Source: Deltaproteobacteria bacterium RIFCSPHIGHO2_02_FULL_40_28 (GTDB taxonomy: Bacteria > UBA10199 > 2-12-FULL-40-28). From it: 29,990 nucleotides of DNA. A program made the translations under genes and the position numbers. Below the pieces are notes generated by a model, which worked only from the letters and a program-made list of their open reading frames with translations, was not told the DNA's origin and made no database searches. The stretch is taken from positions 1-29,990 of the forward strand of contig MGRJ01000007.1 in NCBI GenBank assembly GCA_001798135.1, given 5' to 3'. This document shows positions 25,944 to 29,990 of the stretch, piece by piece (positions within the stretch are counted from its first letter, which is position 1; every line of letters begins with the position of its first letter).

Positions 25944-26483
25944 ATGGATTGGTCACTTTTGGGTTTTAGAGGTCTCACACAGGTTTTAAATGTTCATCCG
26001 GTTTTTGTTCATTTTCCCATCGCCCTTTTCCCCACGGCATTTTTCTTCTACCTGATCGGAATTCTTAGAAAAAGAAATGACTTGCTGCTGGCAGGCCAAA
26101 TTTGTCTGGGTTTGGGTTTCATCAGCACTCTTATCGCTGTTTTCACGGGGTACGTGGCCCATGACAATATTCCACATAGTCAAACCATTCACCACATTAT
26201 GGAAACCCATGAAGTGCTTGGATTTAGCAGCCTGGCCCTTGTGGTTATTTTGATAATCTGGAGTTTCTTAAAGCGTGAAGGGAAGCCAAAAGTATCACCC
26301 CTTTTTTTAGTGTTGTTGGGTATCACAACTCTTGCAATTTTACAGAATGCCGACCTGGGTGGCCGCATGGTTTTTGTGGAAGGGGCTGCAGTAAAAGCAA
26401 TGCCGGCGAAGCAGGAAACACAGCCACATCACAATCATGCTCCCCAGCATGATCACCATGAGCATGAACACTACCACCCATGA
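25944..26483 (+). CDS. DUF2231 membrane protein with His-rich tail
   Basis: A 179-residue inner-membrane protein with four predicted spans. The N-terminus has NVHPVFVHFPIALFPTAFF, the H-P-x-x-VHFPIAL signature of DUF2231, and the conserved HHIMETHE segment follows the second span. The last 22 residues are almost all His, Glu, Gln and Asp (HHNHAPQHDHHEHEHYHP), a likely metal-binding tail in a soluble compartment. A GGAGGA ribosome binding site precedes the ATG. It is divergent from the iron operon, sharing a short intergenic region with its Fur-like box. DUF2231 has no settled function; a role in heavy-metal or haem-linked processes is only suggested by the tail and neighbours. Confidence 0.85.
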   Translation: MDWSLLGFRGLTQVLNVHPVFVHFPIALFPTAFFFYLIGILRKRNDLLLAGQICLGLGFISTLIAVFTGYVAHDNIPHSQTIHHIMETHEVLGFSSLALVVILIIWSFLKREGKPKVSPLFLVLLGITTLAILQNADLGGRMVFVEGAAVKAMPAKQETQPHHNHAPQHDHHEHEHYHP

Positions 26484-26501
26484 TCAAAAAATGAGCAAAG
26501 C

Positions 26502-26774
26502 CTAAGCAGCATTCTTTTCAATCCGATAATTGGGAAACATAATTACAGCTGGGTGGACTTTGAGTGCTTTGGCAAGGACTATGGCACGATCTCTGCCAAT
26601 TTGCTGACGCCCTGACTCCATACTAGAAATATTTGCTTGGGTCATCCTGGCTTTTTTAGCTAATTCATTCTGGGTCAACCCTTGCAAATAACGGAGCGTT
26701 GCCAACATCTCACCAGGGGAAATTGCAATAGGATCTTGTCCTTTTACAAAGTCATTTTTATTTATTTTTTTCAT
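26502..26774 (-). CDS. Xre-family HTH protein, antitoxin-like
   Basis: A 90-residue protein whose core (about 22-78) is a Cro/C1-type helix-turn-helix: EMLATLRYLQGLTQNELAKK, then MTQANISSMESGRQQIG as the recognition helix region, and RDRAIVLAKALKVHPAVIMFP. Its length and the leading 20-residue basic extension are typical of HigA/RelB-type antitoxins and short regulators. No toxin gene is adjacent: the only sequence upstream is a 34-codon frame ending inside this gene, not a recognisable toxin. The ribosome binding site is poor. It lies 106 bases after the Fic gene on the same strand, so it may be part of that unit. Confidence 0.8.
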   Translation of the reverse strand: MKKINKNDFVKGQDPIAISPGEMLATLRYLQGLTQNELAKKARMTQANISSMESGRQQIGRDRAIVLAKALKVHPAVIMFPNYRIEKNAA

Positions 26775-26880
26775 AAAATCTCAAAATCCTTTCGATAAGA
26801 GTAACCCGCCCACCGATCAGTAAACCCTTTTTAATCTGGGTTTTGGATTCGTATAGGGTATTGGTTATAAAAATAGCAGT

Positions 26881-28008
26881 TCAAAAAACAAGTTGATACC
26901 GTGTGTCTGCTCCTTTCCCCAATTGTTGCAGAAACCCCTTTTTTGACAACTCTTGTACGGCACGTGTAACGGTCCGGCGAGGCAAACTAATCAATTTTGA
27001 TATTTTTCCACTTTGCAATCTGGCTTCCGGATGCTCACGAAAGCATTCCAAAATTTTTTTCATTTTCTCTGTTAGTCGTAAATATGCCGCAAATTTATTT
27101 GTATAATAACCGATATCCTGGTTTAAGGATTTTCCTATCATCTTCAACATAAAATCCAAAAACAATCCAATATGGTATTCTTTGGGGTCTTGCCTGAAAA
27201 CACCCCCGGAACATTGACGAAGAACAATGTAATATTCTGCCCTAGATTTTTCTATTTGACGATCGACCGCAAGATAAGGTGCAACAAAGTTCAAATTTTC
27301 GTCGGGTGCTTGTAACATGCCCAAGAAAAAAAGAGCTCGCCCCAGTCTTCCATTGCCATCCTGAAAGGGATGGATAGCCAGAAATCGATAAACAAATTCG
27401 GTAATTACCGGCAAAGACCAAATCGAATTTGGCAGGGCTTGGTTATACCAATCGAATAATTCTCTCATGGCGGCAACGGTGATGGGACCCGGAGAAGCCG
27501 TTTTAAATATTTCCCGTGTGATCTTATTTCCGACACGCTCTATAACACTATTAGAAGCAACTTTGTATCTCCCAATATAGGGTGTTGAGGGTGGATAGTA
27601 TTGCAATAGTTCTTTGTGCAGGCCGCGAACATCTCTCTCTGTAATGGGAAGCAAATCAGCTGCTTGTTGATAAATAATAGTCAATACGCTTCGAAGTCCA
27701 GCTACCTCTTCAATGCTTCGTTCCTTGTCTTTTGAAAGTTTATCTTCAATATAGCGCTTCTGCCTTTCAAAAGATCCCAGTCGGCTGTCATCCCCCAAGG
27801 TGGCATCCATCCAGTCAATTTCAGTATTGGTTAAAACAGCGTTTTCGATCCTGGTGGAGGCACCGATAATACTGATGTAGACATACCGGTGAATGGCCTC
27901 CTGAAAGGAAGAGGATAGATTTTCCAGTTCAACTCGTTTTTTTGATAACAACTCGCTAATATTCTTAAGTTTTTTCTCTAAACCGGTATTTATTTGGAAG
28001 GAAATCAC
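26881..28008 (-). CDS. Fic family protein with N-terminal inhibitory motif and C-terminal winged helix
   Basis: A 375-residue Fic/DOC protein, predicted to AMPylate or otherwise modify a protein target. The catalytic motif HPFQDGNGRLGR is at 213-224, complete with His, Asp, both Gly and Arg. An inhibitory motif S51-TRI-E55-N56 upstream matches [S/T]xxxE[G/N], so activity is self-restrained (class II layout). The last 60 residues form a winged-helix DNA-binding domain (SGKISKLISLPRRTVTRAVQELSKKGFLQQL). This domain pairing is known in chromosomal Fic proteins and fits autoregulation. The frame starts at GTG 28008, without a clear Shine-Dalgarno sequence. A 16-bp inverted repeat lies immediately before the start. 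Confidence 0.9.
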   Translation of the reverse strand: MISFQINTGLEKKLKNISELLSKKRVELENLSSSFQEAIHRYVYISIIGASTRIENAVLTNTEIDWMDATLGDDSRLGSFERQKRYIEDKLSKDKERSIEEVAGLRSVLTIIYQQAADLLPITERDVRGLHKELLQYYPPSTPYIGRYKVASNSVIERVGNKITREIFKTASPGPITVAAMRELFDWYNQALPNSIWSLPVITEFVYRFLAIHPFQDGNGRLGRALFFLGMLQAPDENLNFVAPYLAVDRQIEKSRAEYYIVLRQCSGGVFRQDPKEYHIGLFLDFMLKMIGKSLNQDIGYYTNKFAAYLRLTEKMKKILECFREHPEARLQSGKISKLISLPRRTVTRAVQELSKKGFLQQLGKGADTRYQLVF

Positions 28009-28014
28009 AACTAA

Positions 28015-28068
28015 ATTGAGCCATATTGAGCCAGATTAGTCAATAAAAATGTCTCAATATGGCTCAAT
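28015..28068. promoter_or_regulatory. 16-bp inverted repeat at the Fic promoter
   Basis: ATTGAGCCATATTGAG at 28015-28030 is exactly complementary to CTCAATATGGCTCAAT at 28053-28068, with a 22-base spacer. TTGAGCCA also repeats directly at 28016-28023 and 28026-28033, and TGGCTCAA at 28060-28067 is its inverse. The spacer contains a TTGAC -35-like hexamer on the minus strand (TTGACT). A protein bound to both arms would cover the Fic promoter; the winged helix of Fic itself is the obvious candidate. Confidence 0.6.
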
Positions 28069-28082
28069 ATGTGTAGTCTCAA

Positions 28083-28425
28083 CATTCGGAAAAAATTCAT
28101 TACCGCAAATTGTTGACAGTCCGAGTATCAGGACGTCGAACCTGTGTATCAATCTTTTGCAGTACGGGTGAATATCTCGAATTTGCGAAACTGCAGGCCG
28201 TCCGACAAAAAGCCATGTACATGAATGACTGGATTGCCAAGCTCGATGATTTTTTACGCCTCGGGGACCATGATATTTTGACCCATGCGGGGAGAATCAG
28301 CCATGAAGTCGCCGTCAGCAAGGCCGAGTCAGAGTTTGAGCATTATCACCGACGGAGTTTGAACGAACCAAGTTCTATTGAAAAGGATTTTGAAAAAGCA
28401 ATTAGCAAGATCAAAAAGTTTCTGC
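28083..28425 (+). pseudogene. Remnant of a RhuM-family gene (C-terminal part)
   Basis: Residues encoded at about 28170-28400 read GEYLEFAKLQA, RQKAMYMNDWIAKLDDFLR, DHDILTHAGRISHEVAVSKAE, the C-terminal signature of RhuM (virulence protein) family members, here roughly 80 residues long. The upstream part of the family, including its long N-terminal domain, is missing; only a short KIHY-like trace remains before it. The frame continues without homology to about 28700 into the convergent methyltransferase gene, so the apparent 197-codon reading frame from a TTG at 28110 is not a real gene. The remnant sits beside the Fic gene, in a patch of decayed mobile-type DNA. Confidence 0.75.
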
Positions 28426-28587
28426 TTGGAAATTTGATTCTTCTCCTAGACGGGAAGATGGACTGGGCTCATTGGATTGCAGTGAAGCGCATTGATCATA
28501 TCCTAACCAACAAATACCGCAGAGCCTATGATTGTTTCCCCACCGTAAAAAGGCAATCTCGTATTTTTTATAAATTCAGGAGTGATT

Positions 28588-29427
28588 TTATACAAGGGTT
28601 TCGAGGGCGGGCAATCCCTTGGTCATCATGGTGGTGTTCTCTTTTGCGAGTACCCAGACTTGGTACTCTGCTAAACTCGGAAATTGGTATCCCAACCAAT
28701 TAAGACACTGCGCCATTTTTTGTAATACCAACCTGATGACCCTGCCATAGAAGGAGCTATTGTACCTCTTTTTCTCTATTGAGGGTTGGCTAGAGATTGT
28801 TGTTGTGCTGGTGTGGGATGGAGTGCCAGCTTTGTAAAGTTTACTTCTCCATTTGCTGAACCAATTCTCCTTGTATCTATTTTTATAAAAACTTAAAAAA
28901 AGTCCCCCTTGGTGCAAAATAGAAAAGCCGCTCTGAAGAAACATGTTTCTTATCTCGGGGATGTTATATTCGTAAACATGCCCCGCCGGCATGGACTTCC
29001 CGCGATTTTTAGAGTTTGGGGTGGTTAAGAATAAAATCCCGCCCTCTTTTAGAATGCGGCGGCACTCACCCAACAGGATTGGAGCTTGTTCCATAGGGAG
29101 ATGCTCAATCAATTCTAAGCACAAAATATTTTGGAAGCTGCCATCTGGAAATTGCAGGGGGGGTACGGACATTGATTCGAAAGACGCTTGCGGATACCGC
29201 TGGCGCGCGAGAGTAACCGTTTCAGGGCTGTAGTCAATTCCTACGTACTGATAGCGTGAAGAAGGGAGGTATTCACAGCCAAAACCAAGACCGCATCCAA
29301 TATCTAGAACAAGCCCCGGCTTCAGATATTTGCATGCGTAATGGTAACGAAACTTCATCCGTTGAAAGCTAAAGATTGAAGTATCCGTCGTTCGTTCGTT
29401 AATTTCCTTATGGGGTGTCGCGTCCAT
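28588..29427 (-). CDS. SAM-dependent methyltransferase, class I (Methyltransf_11 type)
   Basis: A 279-residue protein. Motif I LDIGCGLGFG is at 41-50, the acidic end of strand 2 is VGIDYSPETV, then DGSFQNILCLELIEHL matches the post-motif region and ECRRILKEGGILFLTTPN is the usual late strand. The tail after residue 200 (KWRSKLYKAGTPSH and onward) is basic, low in recognisable domains and includes another helical segment (YGRVIRLVLQKMAQCLNWLGY), which may bind the substrate. Substrate is unknown; polysaccharide, lipid or natural-product methylation are common for this type. It has no operon partner and is preceded by three GCCCGATCGGGC-type palindromes. Its end overlaps the RhuM-remnant frame. 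Confidence 0.8.
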   Translation of the reverse strand: MDATPHKEINERTTDTSIFSFQRMKFRYHYACKYLKPGLVLDIGCGLGFGCEYLPSSRYQYVGIDYSPETVTLARQRYPQASFESMSVPPLQFPDGSFQNILCLELIEHLPMEQAPILLGECRRILKEGGILFLTTPNSKNRGKSMPAGHVYEYNIPEIRNMFLQSGFSILHQGGLFLSFYKNRYKENWFSKWRSKLYKAGTPSHTSTTTISSQPSIEKKRYNSSFYGRVIRLVLQKMAQCLNWLGYQFPSLAEYQVWVLAKENTTMMTKGLPALETLV

Positions 29428-29439
29428 GAGGGACTTTAA

Positions 29440-29504
29440 TAGCCCGATCGGGCCAATGATGTCATCATATTTTTAGCCCGATCGGGCTTTGTCCTATCGG
29501 GCTA
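29440..29504. promoter_or_regulatory. Triple GCCCGATCGGGC palindrome upstream of the methyltransferase
   Basis: Perfect 12-bp palindromes GCCCGATCGGGC occur at 29442-29453 and 29476-29487 (34 bases apart, three helical turns) and a partial third copy TATCGGGCTA at 29495-29504. They lie 15-75 bases before the methyltransferase ATG. Equal helical-phase spacing suits cooperative binding of a repressor. The second copy is also followed by TTTG and could end short transcripts. Confidence 0.65.
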
Positions 29505-29567
29505 TATTCAAGACACTGGTCTCAAAAGGTATATTCCGGGCACATGGTTTACACTTTATGGCATGAT

Positions 29568-29612
29568 GGATGAACGAATAACTGCCTGTCCGCCTCTGGC
29601 GGATGAACGAAT
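29568..29612. repeat. GGATGAACGAAT direct repeat flanking a TCCGCC hairpin
   Basis: GGATGAACGAAT occurs at 29568-29579 and 29601-29612. The second copy begins inside the hairpin TCCGCC-TCT-GGCGGA (29589-29603). This compact arrangement resembles a small interspersed repeat unit; further copies elsewhere in the genome would be needed to confirm it. Confidence 0.5.
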
Positions 29613-29734
29613 TACGATTCTTTGTTTTGACAAGCAGTTTGGAGGGTATGCAATCAAGTGAACACCTTTTTCGTCTCTATACCAAGTGGAGATGGTCTCC
29701 ATTTTTTGAATTTGTCGAAAAGGAGGATAGCTTT

Positions 29735-29990
29735 ATGTTAAAAAACGGGTTTCATGTGCTTTGGATGTTGATCGGTTTCGCGCTTATTGTTCCTCAGATG
29801 CCGGTCTTTGCCGGAGAGCATCACAGCGTCAAGGCGAGCTTCGATGCAGAAACAAAAGTCAAACAAGCCACGCAAGATTACATCAACGCACAAATCAAGG
29901 ATAAGGGAAGTTTTGAAGTTGCCGATAAGGTGGCAGGAAAAACACGGAAACTGAAATTCGATTACTTCCATACGATCAACAAACTTGATA
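29735..29990 (+). CDS. Exported protein of unknown function, truncated at window end
   Basis: An open frame begins at ATG 29735 after AAGGAGG (29719-29725 region) and runs off the window. The first 26 residues (MLKNGFHVLWMLIGFALIVP followed by QMPVFA) form a signal peptide, and GEHHSVKASFDAETKVKQAT starts the mature protein. Then come TQDYINAQIKDKGSFEVADK and GKTRKLKFDYFHTINKLD. The pattern G-x-F-x-x-x-D-x-x-x-G-x-x-x-x-L-x-x-x-x-x-H recalls short periplasmic hypothetical proteins found near metal-resistance genes, but I cannot name a family. Only about 85 residues are visible, so size and role are open. Confidence 0.75.
   Translation, partial: MLKNGFHVLWMLIGFALIVPQMPVFAGEHHSVKASFDAETKVKQATQDYINAQIKDKGSFEVADKVAGKTRKLKFDYFHTINKLD

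Larger units (their letters stand above)
29428..29734. other. Intergenic region with palindromes and short repeats
   Basis: This stretch of about 300 bases between divergent genes contains three AGCCCGATCGGGCT-like palindromes (29440-29504), a GGATGAACGAAT direct repeat and a TCCGCC-TCT-GGCGGA hairpin. No protein or RNA gene is recognisable. A TTGACA hexamer at 29627-29632 could belong to the rightward gene, but no good -10 lies 16-18 bases after it. Confidence 0.6.

Noticed and set aside
26758-26880. Open frame continuing after the Fic stop and ending inside the Xre gene, possible toxin remnant
   Set aside because: It has no ATG or GTG start and its residues do not resemble a known toxin.
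28425-28703. Extension of the RhuM-remnant frame into the methyltransferase gene
   Set aside because: Composition and residues show no homology and it lies antisense to a clear methyltransferase.
29548-29560. TTTACACTTTATG, identical to part of the lac promoter
   Set aside because: No -10 lies at the right spacing, so it is probably chance.

Overview
The window reads as chromosomal DNA of a Gram-negative, deltaproteobacteria-like bacterium (Bdellovibrionota/Myxococcota-type or a related uncultured lineage). This is inferred from a TIGR02147-family regulator, a surface protein with two Myxococcus-type Cys-rich (DUF4215) repeats and a GGC-containing C-terminal anchor, outer-membrane efflux components, and GC-rich palindromic interspersed repeats of the kind common in such genomes. 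Base composition shifts visibly along the window: the Cus-type efflux genes and the GMC/ThDP operon are AT-rich, while the iron operon is clearly GC-richer, so the window is probably a mosaic. I saw no rRNA, tRNA, CRISPR array or intact transposase.

Layout. 1-3.4 kb: a TIGR02147 regulator divergent from a beta-helix surface protein, with a GTATCC/GGATAC operator-like repeat between them. 3.4-5.5 kb: an AAA/DUF4143 ATPase and a family 4/5 uracil-DNA glycosylase. 5.5-11.6 kb: a heavy-metal (Cu/Ag-type) efflux cluster, made of a small Cys-rich exported protein and CusC-, CusB- and CusA-like genes, with ATGCAT-centred palindromes in front of the first two. 11.5-15.1 kb: a three-gene, ATGA-overlapping operon of a small protein, a GMC oxidoreductase and a ThDP enzyme whose linker contains an in-frame copy of the interspersed repeat. 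15.2-16.8 kb: a methyltransferase, an empty 450-bp stretch and an ORF6N gene that carries a perfect 31-bp palindrome inside its coding sequence. 16.9-18.7 kb: glnK and amtB with a consensus sigma-54 promoter and a terminator.

18.8-25.9 kb: a complete P19/FTR1 iron-uptake operon (FTR1 permease, P19, DUF2318 membrane Fe-S protein, two FtsX-type permeases, ABC ATPase). It is headed by a broken OprB-like porin gene and preceded by a strong promoter with a Fur-box-like palindrome just downstream of the predicted start site. A DUF2231 membrane protein with a His-rich tail is divergent from it. 26.5-28.7 kb: an orphan Xre-type antitoxin-like gene, a Fic protein with its inhibitory motif and a 16-bp inverted repeat at its promoter, and the remnant of a RhuM-family gene. 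28.6-30 kb: a class I methyltransferase with three GCCCGATCGGGC-type palindromes upstream, a small repeat cluster, and a truncated exported protein at the window edge.

Taken together the window is rich in metal homeostasis (copper/silver export, iron import), nitrogen regulation, and small mobile or toxin-antitoxin-type genes. The observations most worth a second look are the palindrome inside the ORF6N gene, the repeat fused in frame into the ThDP enzyme, the porin split at an A7 tract, and the promoter-proximal inverted repeats of the Fic, TIGR02147 and methyltransferase genes.
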